From an uncultured Eubacterium sp. (GTDB lineage Bacteria; Bacillota; Clostridia; Lachnospirales; Lachnospiraceae): a stretch of DNA of 14,491 nt. Shown here piece by piece: positions 1 to 7,626 of this stretch. Both the position numbers and the translations under genes were made by a program. The notes under the pieces were generated by a model. It saw only the letters and a program-made list of their open reading frames with translations. It was not told where the DNA came from and searched no databases. Location: assembly GCA_910584795.1 (NCBI GenBank), contig CAJUBZ010000023.1:1-14491 (forward strand). The letters are read 5' to 3'. How positions within the stretch are numbered: the stretch's first letter is position 1; each line of letters starts with the position of its first letter.

Positions 1-36
1 TTTAGCATGAATAGTCTCTTTCACAATTTTCGCCAT
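1..36 (-). CDS. 5' end of an unidentified gene (partial)
   Basis: Twelve codons of a gene that continues beyond the left edge, reading MAKIVKETIHAK. The start is chosen at the ATG on bases 36-34 because AGGAG lies on the minus strand at bases 48-44, seven bases upstream; a second in-frame ATG at 42-40 is too close to that site. The gene follows rlmD on the same strand after 104 non-coding bases. That gap contains a 6-bp inverted repeat (73-78 and 86-91) without a T-run, so I do not call a terminator, and read-through from rlmD is possible. The peptide is too short to assign a family. Confidence 0.5.
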   Translation of the reverse strand, partial: MAKIVKETIHAK

Positions 37-140
37 ACACATTCTCCTATTCTCACATCATAAACCCGCGCAAAGTACCTCATAAGTACTTATCTTCTAC
101 TTAATCTACAAATGATTTTCTAAGTATTTCTCACATCTTC

Positions 141-1712
141 TCAAAATTCAATCTTCACATTGATATGGCTATCTAGTGATTTGTGAGACAAAAGGACGAT
201 TGTCTCCACATGCACCGTCTGCCCAAACATATCACACGGTGTCACTTCCCTCACCTTATATCCATTGCCTTCCAGCCACTTCAAGTCCCTCGCCAGCGTA
301 GCACTGTCACAACTCACATACACAATACGTTCCGGTGCCATCTCCACCATCGTTTTCAGCAGTGTTTCATCACATCCTTTTCGCGGTGGATCAACAACAA
401 TCACGTCCGGTCTGCACTCTGCCTCTCCCTGATGTTCTTCAAAATACTTCGGTACGACCTCTTCTGCTGCCCCCACCAGAAACTCCGCATTCTCTATGCC
501 ATTAATTTCCGCATTGATTCTCGCATCCTGTATTGCCTCCGGCACAATCTCAACACCAATTACCTTCTTCGCCGACCTTGCAAGAAATAAAGAAATACTT
601 CCGATTCCACAGTACAAATCCCATACAGTCTCATTGCCTGTCAACCCTGCATACTCCAAAGCCTTTCCATACAACTTCTCCGTCTGTGTCGGATTTACCT
701 GAAAGAATGACAATGGCGAAATTCGAAACTTCACATCACCAATATAATCCTCAATATATCCCGGACCATATAAACTTATAATCTTCTTTCCCAGAATCAC
801 ATTATTCTTTTCCTTATTAATATTAATAGAAATATCGCTCATTCCCGAAATTGTTAATAAACGCTCCACCAATTCTTTAGCATATGGCAGTTCCTCTCCA
901 TTAATAACCACACACACCATTACCTGCCCGGTCTTTGCACCTATGCGGATTAACCCATGCCTAACCAAGCCCTTATGGCTCTTCTCATCATAGGGCTGAA
1001 TCCCTTTCTCTTCCATAAATGTTTTTACCAATTTCATTACACATGCATTCACATCCGACATCACATTTTTCTGTTCTTCTTCATCTGACACAATATCTTC
1101 GTTCACCCCAATAACCTCATCCGTCAAACAATCAGGCATCACATTCTCACTCCTCTGCATTCCCAACGCACAGGAATCTACCTCCACAATAGAATGCGTT
1201 CTGCCTGCATAAAAACCACTGACTATCTGCCCATCACGATTCATCCCTACCGGAAACTGTGCTTTATTTCTGTAATGAAACGGACCATTCTCTTCTTTTC
1301 CCTTCAGGCATAGTTCTTCCATACCCATAATCGGCTTCATCTCAAACTCTGTAATTCCACCGATCCGTTTCAAATTGTTATAAACCTTGTCCTCTTTAAA
1401 CTTCAACTGCTGTTGATAGCTCATCGCCTGTAACTGACATCCTCCACAACTGCTGGCTTTCGGACATAACGGCTCAACACGATAAGGTGATGGTTTCACA
1501 ATCTCAATTAACTTAGCAAAAGCATAATTCTTCTTTGCTTTCATAATCTTCGCACGCACAATATCGCCAATAACCGTATCTTTCACAAAGAGGGCATAGC
1601 CCTCTATCTTACCTATACCCTCTCCAGTCGTTCCCTGATCTATAATTTCAACTTCTAAAACATCATTCTTATTAAACACTTTATGTAAACCACCTTGTAT
1701 TCTCTTTCCCAT
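141..1712 (-). CDS. rlmD: 23S rRNA (uracil-5-)-methyltransferase, RlmD/RlmCD family
   Basis: Cytoplasmic SAM-dependent enzyme that makes 5-methyluridine in 23S rRNA; Gram-positive members (RlmCD) can modify two sites, so the exact target is not certain. The 523 residues show a TRAM RNA-binding domain (about 14-72), a four-cysteine iron-sulfur site (C83, C89, C92 in CPKASSCGGC, and C181), the SAM motif DLYCGIGSISLF, the DPPRKGCD motif, the nucleophile in YVSCDSATLARDL (about C468) and the general base in HVET (about E503). Family members are usually 450-470 residues; much of the extra length is an acidic insert at about 185-225, after C181. The ATG start has only a weak AAGAG in front. An in-frame GTG at 1679-1677 (residue 12) has AAGGTGG ten bases upstream and would remove only residues before the TRAM domain, so it may be the true start. 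It lies 75 bases after yhaM with no terminator between. Confidence 0.93.
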   Translation of the reverse strand: MGKRIQGGLHKVFNKNDVLEVEIIDQGTTGEGIGKIEGYALFVKDTVIGDIVRAKIMKAKKNYAFAKLIEIVKPSPYRVEPLCPKASSCGGCQLQAMSYQQQLKFKEDKVYNNLKRIGGITEFEMKPIMGMEELCLKGKEENGPFHYRNKAQFPVGMNRDGQIVSGFYAGRTHSIVEVDSCALGMQRSENVMPDCLTDEVIGVNEDIVSDEEEQKNVMSDVNACVMKLVKTFMEEKGIQPYDEKSHKGLVRHGLIRIGAKTGQVMVCVVINGEELPYAKELVERLLTISGMSDISININKEKNNVILGKKIISLYGPGYIEDYIGDVKFRISPLSFFQVNPTQTEKLYGKALEYAGLTGNETVWDLYCGIGSISLFLARSAKKVIGVEIVPEAIQDARINAEINGIENAEFLVGAAEEVVPKYFEEHQGEAECRPDVIVVDPPRKGCDETLLKTMVEMAPERIVYVSCDSATLARDLKWLEGNGYKVREVTPCDMFGQTVHVETIVLLSHKSLDSHINVKIEF

Positions 1713-1787
1713 GCTCTTATCAGAACCACAATATTACTATTTCTTCTGTTCCAAACACATCTACTACATCTTCACAATTTTCTGATT

Positions 1788-2738
1788 TTACTCCGTTGTC
1801 CTTCTTATATTGCTCTCCAACAGTCGGTTATATCCAAGCCACTCGCCCGCGCCTGCCATACTGTTGCTATCAAAGATCTCTTTCATCGTCTCCATCTTCG
1901 CATCCGTATTATCAGCAAAATTAAGTGCCAACGCCTCAATTAATGCCGGTTTCTTTGGAGAACCATATTCCAGTTCGCCATGATGTGCGAGAATACAATG
2001 CTTCAGTTCATTCGCCTGCTTTTTCGGAAAATCAGGAATTGTTGCAATAATCTTTGACACCATTTCTGAACCCATAACAATATGTCCTAACAACTGACCT
2101 GCATCTGTATAATCATTCGCCGGAAAATCTGACAACTCATACACCTTTCCAATATCGTGACAGATCGCCGCCGTCAGCAATAAATCTCTATTTAAAATCG
2201 GATATTGTTTTGTATAAAAATCACACAGCTTCGTTACTGCCAGTGTATGTTCCAGCAATCCGCCAATAAATCCATGATGAACGCTCTTTGCTGCAGAATG
2301 TTTTTTAAATGCTTCTGCAAACTTTGAGTCATCAATAAATAAAACAGTTAAAACCTGCTTGTAAAACGGGTTATTAACACTGGCAATGAATTTTAACAGT
2401 TCTGTCATCATTTCATCCATGTTTTTATCAGTACAAGGTAAATAATTCGATGGGTCCACACTGTCCTCACTAATCTTTCTTGCTCTCTTGATACTTAACT
2501 GTGTCTGCCCATTAAATACTGTTACGTCACCATGAACTTCTACATAATCCAGAGCCTCAAAGTCTTCTATGCCCATCGAACCCGGATCCCAGATTTTTGC
2601 ATCTAACTGTCCTGTTTTATCCTGCAAAATAACATTCTCATATTCCTTACCTGTCTTTGTCATTGCACTGGTTTTCTGCTTGCACAAATATATTTCCTGT
2701 ATTCTCTCTCCCTCACGCAGTGTTTCGATATATTTCAT
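1788..2738 (-). CDS. yhaM: 3'-5' exoribonuclease YhaM family (OB-fold plus HD domain)
   Basis: Probable metal-dependent cytoplasmic 3'-to-5' exonuclease involved in RNA turnover, by homology to Bacillus YhaM. The 316-residue length matches the family. An N-terminal OB-fold nucleic-acid-binding domain covers about residues 12-90 and the HD phosphohydrolase domain about 145-290. The expected metal ligands are visible: H164 (GGLLEHT), H194-D195 (AAICHDIGK), H219 (LLGHIV), H252-H253 (ILAHHGELEYGSPKKP) and D276 (NFADNTDAKM). The ATG start is supported by GAGGAGG six bases upstream. It is probably the first gene of a unit with rlmD and is divergent from mutS2. I found no convincing promoter in its AT-rich upstream region. 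Biochemical activity is inferred from the family. Confidence 0.9.
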   Translation of the reverse strand: MKYIETLREGERIQEIYLCKQKTSAMTKTGKEYENVILQDKTGQLDAKIWDPGSMGIEDFEALDYVEVHGDVTVFNGQTQLSIKRARKISEDSVDPSNYLPCTDKNMDEMMTELLKFIASVNNPFYKQVLTVLFIDDSKFAEAFKKHSAAKSVHHGFIGGLLEHTLAVTKLCDFYTKQYPILNRDLLLTAAICHDIGKVYELSDFPANDYTDAGQLLGHIVMGSEMVSKIIATIPDFPKKQANELKHCILAHHGELEYGSPKKPALIEALALNFADNTDAKMETMKEIFDSNSMAGAGEWLGYNRLLESNIRRTTE

Positions 2739-2880
2739 CTATTCCTCCTCATTCTGAATCATTCACAATACAATATTTCTATTTCTTAATTTCTTTTTTA
2801 TTCCATTGCTAAATGTTTTATAAGCGCCCTCTACTGATAATCTGTCTTAATTTCATGCTCTTTTACTAATTAATACAGTT

Positions 2881-2961
2881 TACTTTTAGGGATATTTCAG
2901 CTAAACTTTATTATAATTGATAATGATATTAAATACAAGAATTAGAGCACTAGGAGGCATT
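2881..2961 (+). promoter_or_regulatory. Possible mutS2 promoter and ribosome binding site
   Basis: The yhaM-mutS2 divergent gap (2739-2961) is AT-rich. On the plus strand a consensus -10 hexamer TATAAT lies at 2912-2917, but no good -35 hexamer sits 16-18 bases upstream, so the promoter call is tentative. AGGAGG at 2952-2957 lies four bases before the ATG at 2962 and decides that start over an upstream in-frame ATG at 2923 and an ATT at 2917. No riboswitch or clear operator was recognised. Confidence 0.35.
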
Positions 2962-5331
2962 ATGAATACAAAAGTTCTAAAGACCTTAGAATTTCACAAA
3001 ATAATTGAACAATTAAAAGAGGAAGCCGCATCAGACCTTGGAAAAAATTTGTGTGCAAAGCTTACTCCTTCCACAGATTTACATGAAATAAAACATATAC
3101 AGCGACAGACCAGTGATGCCCTTACACGTATCTGGCAGAAGGGCAGCGTATCATTCTCCGGATTACATGATATCGGAGAATCTTTGAAACGTTTAGAAAT
3201 CGGAAGCACTCTTGGTATGGGCGAACTGCTTCGAATCAGTTCCTTACTAAAAGTTGCTAACAGAATCAAAACTTTTTCCAGACGAGAGGATAGTGACAAT
3301 AAAGACAGCCTTGATGAATTATTTGAAGCAATCGAACCTCTTACCAATTTAAATAAAGAGATTGAAAAATGTATTATCTCCGAGGAAGAGATGGCTGACG
3401 ATGCTTCATATAATCTTAAAAACATTAGACGACAGATGAAGATTACAAACGACCGCATCCACAGTCAGTTAAACAATCTTGTAAACTCACAGAGCGGAAA
3501 AACCTATCTTCAGGATTCATTAATTACGATGAGAGATGGCAGATATTGTGTACCGGTCAAACAGGAACACCGCGGAAACGTATCCGGTATCATCCATGAC
3601 CAGTCTTCCAGTGGTTCTACCCTTTTTATTGAACCTGCTGCCGTTGTAGAGCAGAATAACAAACTTCGTGAACTCTCTGCCAAAGAAGCGGATGAAATTC
3701 AGATTATCTTAGCAAACTTAAGTGTCTTATGCGGCGAATACATGGAACAGTTAAAACTCGACTTAGAACTTTTACCAGAACTTGACTTTATTTTTGCCAA
3801 AGCAAGTCTTGCAAAAAAAATGAAAGCAACCATGCCGGATTTTAACGACCAGAGATATATTCACATTAAGAAAGGACGTCACCCATTATTAGACCAGAAG
3901 AAAGTAGTTCCTATAGATGTTCATTTAGGTTCCGACTTTACCCTGCTGATTGTTACAGGACCAAACACCGGCGGTAAAACCGTTTCTTTAAAAACAGTCG
4001 GTCTTTTATCCCTTATGGGGCAGGCCGGACTTCATATTCCTGCTCTTGATGGCAGTAAACTCGCTGTATTTCAAGAAATTTTTGCCGATATAGGTGATGA
4101 ACAAAGTATTGAACAAAGTTTAAGTACTTTTTCTGCCCACATGGTAAACACTGTGAATATCTTAGAAAACGCAGACCAGGATTCTCTTGTGCTGTTTGAT
4201 GAGCTGGGTGCCGGTACAGACCCTGTAGAAGGAGCTGCACTCGGTATCGCTATTTTGACATTCTTAAAGAATATGGGAACACGCACTATGGCAACTACCC
4301 ATTACAGCGAACTAAAATTATTTGCACTATCAACAGATGATGTTCAAAATGCCAGCTGTGAATTTGACGTGGAAACCCTCAGACCGACTTACCGACTCCT
4401 GCTCGGTATTCCCGGTAAAAGTAATGCTTTTGCAATATCCGAGAAACTCGGGCTTCCAAAATATATTATAGACGATGCCAAATCCCACATTGATGCAGAA
4501 GATGAACAATTTGAAGATGTTCTAGCCGAACTGGAACGTCAAAAGAAGCAGATCGAAAAAGACAAGGAAACTATTTCCGTTTACAAATCACAGATTGCAT
4601 CGTTAAAAAGAGATTATGAACATAAAACCAAAGAGCTTAATGAAAAGAAAGATAAAATTTTAGGAAAAGCAAGAGAAGAGGCTCTGGACATCCTAAAAGA
4701 AGCAAAAGAAACAGCAGATGCTGCCATTAAAAACATTAATAAATATGGAAAATCGGGTAATACCAGAGAATTAGAAAAATCTCGAAGTGCCGTAGGCTCC
4801 AAGATAAAGAAGAATCAGAGTCAGTCATCTATGAAAGCTGCTTCTCCAAGTAAAGTTTACAAACCTTCTGATTTTAAATTAGGTACCGGAGTAAAAGTTT
4901 TAAGCATGAATCTAAATGGAACTGTCGCATCTCTTCCAAATGCTGATGGAAACCTTACAGTAAAGATGGGCATTCTGAATTCTAAAGTTAATATTAAAGA
5001 CTTAGAAATTATTGATGAACCTGATATTAAGGCACCCGGACTTACACGAAACAGCAGCGGCAAAATTAAAATGAACAAATCCATGAATATAAAAATGGAA
5101 TTAAATTTAATTGGAAAAAATGTAGATGAGGCCTTAAGTGAACTAGATAAGTATTTAGATGATGCCTACCTTGCCCATCTGCCGCAAGTCTATATTATCC
5201 ATGGTAAAGGAACCGGAATTCTTCGCAATGCAGTCCAAAATCATTTAAAGAAATGTAAATATGTAAAATCTTTTAGAAACGGTGAGCACGGAGAAGGCGG
5301 TGCCGGTGCAACAGTTGTCACCTTTCAATAA
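2962..5331 (+). CDS. mutS2: MutS2 ATPase with C-terminal Smr domain
   Basis: MutS-family ATPase. Family members lack the mismatch-recognition domain and have been linked to control of recombination and, in Bacillus, to splitting collided ribosomes. The chosen start gives 789 residues, close to the usual ~785. Visible parts: N-terminal MutS core (about 1-300), Walker A TGPNTGGKT (332-340), Walker B LVLFDELGAGTDP with D413-E414, the H-loop at H447 (ATTHYSELK), a Lys/Glu-rich coiled coil (about 500-600), a small beta-rich region (about 630-690) and an Smr domain (712-789) with an intact HGKGTG loop. The Smr motif usually written LDLRG reads LNLIG here. The gene is monocistronic or leads weakly into the two-component operon, which begins 110 bases downstream; no terminator is visible in the gap. 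Confidence 0.96.
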   Translation: MNTKVLKTLEFHKIIEQLKEEAASDLGKNLCAKLTPSTDLHEIKHIQRQTSDALTRIWQKGSVSFSGLHDIGESLKRLEIGSTLGMGELLRISSLLKVANRIKTFSRREDSDNKDSLDELFEAIEPLTNLNKEIEKCIISEEEMADDASYNLKNIRRQMKITNDRIHSQLNNLVNSQSGKTYLQDSLITMRDGRYCVPVKQEHRGNVSGIIHDQSSSGSTLFIEPAAVVEQNNKLRELSAKEADEIQIILANLSVLCGEYMEQLKLDLELLPELDFIFAKASLAKKMKATMPDFNDQRYIHIKKGRHPLLDQKKVVPIDVHLGSDFTLLIVTGPNTGGKTVSLKTVGLLSLMGQAGLHIPALDGSKLAVFQEIFADIGDEQSIEQSLSTFSAHMVNTVNILENADQDSLVLFDELGAGTDPVEGAALGIAILTFLKNMGTRTMATTHYSELKLFALSTDDVQNASCEFDVETLRPTYRLLLGIPGKSNAFAISEKLGLPKYIIDDAKSHIDAEDEQFEDVLAELERQKKQIEKDKETISVYKSQIASLKRDYEHKTKELNEKKDKILGKAREEALDILKEAKETADAAIKNINKYGKSGNTRELEKSRSAVGSKIKKNQSQSSMKAASPSKVYKPSDFKLGTGVKVLSMNLNGTVASLPNADGNLTVKMGILNSKVNIKDLEIIDEPDIKAPGLTRNSSGKIKMNKSMNIKMELNLIGKNVDEALSELDKYLDDAYLAHLPQVYIIHGKGTGILRNAVQNHLKKCKYVKSFRNGEHGEGGAGATVVTFQ

Positions 5332-5369
5332 ACTGAATATAAACAACACAGTTCAAACAAATGGAAGTT

Positions 5370-5441
5370 TTTACAATTTCTTTTAACTTTTTTAACATTA
5401 AAGAATTATGATAAAATTATATAAAAATGGAGGAAAATCAT
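5370..5441 (+). promoter_or_regulatory. Promoter region of the two-component operon with Pho-box-like repeats
   Basis: The gap upstream of the response regulator contains three related hexamers on one strand: TTTACA (5370-5375), TTTAAC (5382-5387) and TTTAAC (5391-5396), at 12- and 9-base steps. A -10-like TATGAT lies at 5407-5412 with no strong -35, the arrangement expected of an activator-dependent promoter. TT(A/T)ACA-type direct repeats spaced about 11 bases are what PhoP of Bacillus binds, so autoregulation by the regulator encoded next is an inference. GGAGG at 5429-5433 lies eight bases before the chosen start at 5442. Confidence 0.4.
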
Positions 5442-6149
5442 ATGGCTATAAAACAAAAAATATTAATCGTAGACGATGACGAAAATATTGCAAACCTTAT
5501 CTCACTTTATTTAACAAAAGAATGTTTTGAAACCAAAACAGAACATGACGGACAGTCTGCACTTAATACATTTAAAGATTATAAACCAGACCTTGTTCTT
5601 CTTGATATCATGCTTCCCGGCATTGACGGATACGAAGTATGCCGTGAGATACGAAAAGATTCCAAAGTTCCTATTATTATGCTCTCTGCCAAAACAGAAG
5701 TTTTCGACAAAGTATTGGGGTTAGAACTGGGCGCAGACGATTATATGATAAAACCTTTTGACTCCAAAGAATTAGTTGCCAGAGTCAAAGCAGTTCTGAG
5801 ACGATACACCACACCTGTAAATGAAACTTCAAAGCCTGTATCAGACAAATGTGTTGAATATAAGGACTTGATTATTAACTTATCCAATTATGAAGTTCTA
5901 TACAAAGGAGTTCCGGTAGAGATGACTCCAAGAGAAATTGAATTACTATTTTTCCTTGCCTCATCTCCAAACCAGGTATTTACCCGTGAACAATTACTGG
6001 ATCATATCTGGGGATATGAATATGCCGGCGATACCAGAACCGTAGATGTTCATATTAAAAGAATTCGTGAAAAAATTTCCGATACAGATGAATGGTCTAT
6101 CGGAACAGTATGGAGTGTAGGATATAGATTCGAGGTACATAGTAAATAA
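5442..6149 (+). CDS. OmpR/PhoB-family response regulator
   Basis: Cytoplasmic DNA-binding regulator phosphorylated by the adjacent kinase. With the start at 5442, set by GGAGG eight bases upstream, it has 235 residues. The ATG at 5427 (five residues longer) overlaps that ribosome binding site and is less likely. The receiver domain (about 5-118) has the acidic pocket D11-D13, phosphoacceptor D55 (LLDIMLPGIDGYE), S82 and K104 (YMIKPF). The C-terminal winged helix (about 136-233) shows the OmpR pattern, including MTPREIELLFFLA, TREQLLDHIWG and TRTVDVHIKRIREK. Its stop codon overlaps the kinase start (TAATG), indicating translational coupling. Its length, domain layout and the Pho-box-like repeats upstream would suit a PhoP-type regulator, but the sequence does not prove the signal, so no symbol is given. 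Confidence 0.93.
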   Translation: MAIKQKILIVDDDENIANLISLYLTKECFETKTEHDGQSALNTFKDYKPDLVLLDIMLPGIDGYEVCREIRKDSKVPIIMLSAKTEVFDKVLGLELGADDYMIKPFDSKELVARVKAVLRRYTTPVNETSKPVSDKCVEYKDLIINLSNYEVLYKGVPVEMTPREIELLFFLASSPNQVFTREQLLDHIWGYEYAGDTRTVDVHIKRIREKISDTDEWSIGTVWSVGYRFEVHSK

Positions 6150-7573
6150 TGAAAAATTCAATTTTAACAAAGTTTTTTATTGGGTATTTTTCTTTTGCAG
6201 TCTTAGGATTTTTATTAATTACTTATTGGTCTACCAACCTGATATATAATCATTTATTACAGGAAGATGCCAAAGAATTAAATAACTATTCCTCCATTGT
6301 TGCAGAAAATATTGCACATGTAACAGAATCTTCCTTAGATGATATTGAAAATCCTGATGAATTTTTTAGTGATTTTAATGAAGTGCTTGACTGTAATATT
6401 CTTATTTTAGATAATAACAAAAAGTTAATTTTTACTACAGATAGAACTCAGTCACTAAGTACAAATGCAAATAATATTGTAATAGAAGATTTTAACCCGG
6501 AAGACTATCCTAAGGGAAAATACAGAATAAATAAACTATATAATATTTACAAAACAAATACATTAAGTGTTGTTCATAATATTGAGAAAAATAATAAAAG
6601 TTACGGATATGTCGTAGCTCATATGCCAACTTCCTTTATAAAGAAGAGCAGTTATGATGTTACTTTTATTTTCTTTGTAACTTACGTAATTATTTTAATA
6701 TTATCCTTAATTATCTTTTTTAACTTTATGTGGTTTATTTATCTGCCTTTAAAACAGATTAGACTGGCAGCTATGGAATATGCAAAGGGAAATTTTAAAT
6801 ATGAAGGTCTTAAGGTAAATAATGATGATGAGATTGGCGATGTTGCCAGTTCATTGAAATATATGTCAAAACAACTAAATAACTCCAGAGAATATCAGAA
6901 AAACTTTATTTCCAATATTTCTCACGATTTTCGTTCTCCTCTAACATCTATCAAAGGTTATATTGAGGCAATGATGGATGGTACAATTCCACCTGAGGAA
7001 CATAATAAATATCTATCAATTGTTTTATCAGAAGCAAACCGGTTAGAAAAATTAACTACCGGTCTTAGAGATTTAAACAGTTGGAACAGCACAGGACCGG
7101 AACTTATTTTTGAAGAATTTAATCTGGAAAATGTTGTTGCTTCTACTGTAGAGACTTTTCAAGGAAGTTGCGAAAAGAAACATATTGAACTTATTATACA
7201 ATTCCCTCCAAAGCATTATAATGTATATGCTGATAAGGGAAAATTTGAACAAGTTTTATATAATTTATTGGATAATGCTATTAAATTCAGCAATATAGGC
7301 TCTAAAATAATTATTAAAATTTATAATAGAGGAGATAAGATTTACTGCTCCGTCAAAGACTTCGGCATGGGTATTCCTGCTAGCAGCCTTGACAAAATCT
7401 GGCAGCGCTTTTATAAGACCGACCTATCCCGTGGCCGTGACAAGACCGGTTCCGGCATCGGTCTTGCCATTGTTAAAGAAATTATTATGGCCCACAATGA
7501 ACACATCGATGTGATTAGTACAGAGGGCGTTGGCACGGAATTTGTTTTTTCAATCAAACGGGTAAAAAAATAG
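6149..7573 (+). CDS. Membrane sensor histidine kinase
   Basis: Partner kinase of the preceding regulator, 474 residues. One membrane segment at about 8-28, an extracytoplasmic sensor region (about 32-168) of no recognised family, a second long membrane segment (about 172-200), then a HAMP linker (about 200-250), the HisKA dimerisation domain with phosphorylated H259 (ISHDFRSPLTS), and a HATPase domain with N box (NLLDNAIKFSN, N376), G1 box (KDFGMGIP, D404) and G2 box (GSGIGLA, 434-440). It lacks a cytoplasmic PAS domain. All catalytic residues are present, so it should be active. Base composition changes abruptly inside the gene: the sequence before about 7345 is very AT-rich, while the last 220 bases, coding for the G1-to-C-terminus part, are near 47% GC with CGN arginine codons instead of AGA. 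It is convergent with spo0A, 20 bases away. Confidence 0.93.
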   Translation: MKNSILTKFFIGYFSFAVLGFLLITYWSTNLIYNHLLQEDAKELNNYSSIVAENIAHVTESSLDDIENPDEFFSDFNEVLDCNILILDNNKKLIFTTDRTQSLSTNANNIVIEDFNPEDYPKGKYRINKLYNIYKTNTLSVVHNIEKNNKSYGYVVAHMPTSFIKKSSYDVTFIFFVTYVIILILSLIIFFNFMWFIYLPLKQIRLAAMEYAKGNFKYEGLKVNNDDEIGDVASSLKYMSKQLNNSREYQKNFISNISHDFRSPLTSIKGYIEAMMDGTIPPEEHNKYLSIVLSEANRLEKLTTGLRDLNSWNSTGPELIFEEFNLENVVASTVETFQGSCEKKHIELIIQFPPKHYNVYADKGKFEQVLYNLLDNAIKFSNIGSKIIIKIYNRGDKIYCSVKDFGMGIPASSLDKIWQRFYKTDLSRGRDKTGSGIGLAIVKEIIMAHNEHIDVISTEGVGTEFVFSIKRVKK

Positions 7574-7582
7574 CTCCTTTGG

Positions 7583-7626
7583 CTTAAATACTACTAGCAT
7601 GCCGCTGTATGCTTATAGTATTTAAG
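7583..7626. repeat. Inverted repeat at the convergent junction of the kinase gene and spo0A
   Basis: An 11-bp perfect inverted repeat (CTTAAATACTA at 7583-7593, TAGTATTTAAG at 7616-7626) surrounds an inner 5-bp stem AGCAT/ATGCT with an eight-base loop. One arm and the loop lie in the last codons of spo0A. No T-run follows directly on the plus strand. On the minus strand a run of seven T occurs about 10 bases beyond the stem. It could serve as a weak terminator for spo0A or as a transcript-end barrier for both genes. Confidence 0.55.

Noticed and set aside
73..91. AAGTAC/GTACTT inverted repeat after rlmD as a terminator
   Set aside because: The stem is only 6 bp and no T-run follows on the minus strand.
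183..781. Plus-strand open frames opposite rlmD
   Set aside because: They have no ribosome binding sites, their translations are low-complexity (His, Thr, Pro, Ser rich), and the minus strand carries complete RlmD motifs.
2994..3458. 154-codon minus-strand frame inside mutS2
   Set aside because: It is a shadow of the mutS2 coding strand; no ribosome binding site and no recognisable protein motif.
5331..5353. AACTG/CAGTT inverted repeat after mutS2 as a terminator
   Set aside because: The stem is 5 bp, the loop is long and no T-run follows directly.
5703..5709. TTCGACA (0A-box complement) in the response regulator gene
   Set aside because: It lies inside coding sequence (codons for V-F-D-K), and about two chance matches are expected in a window of this size and composition.
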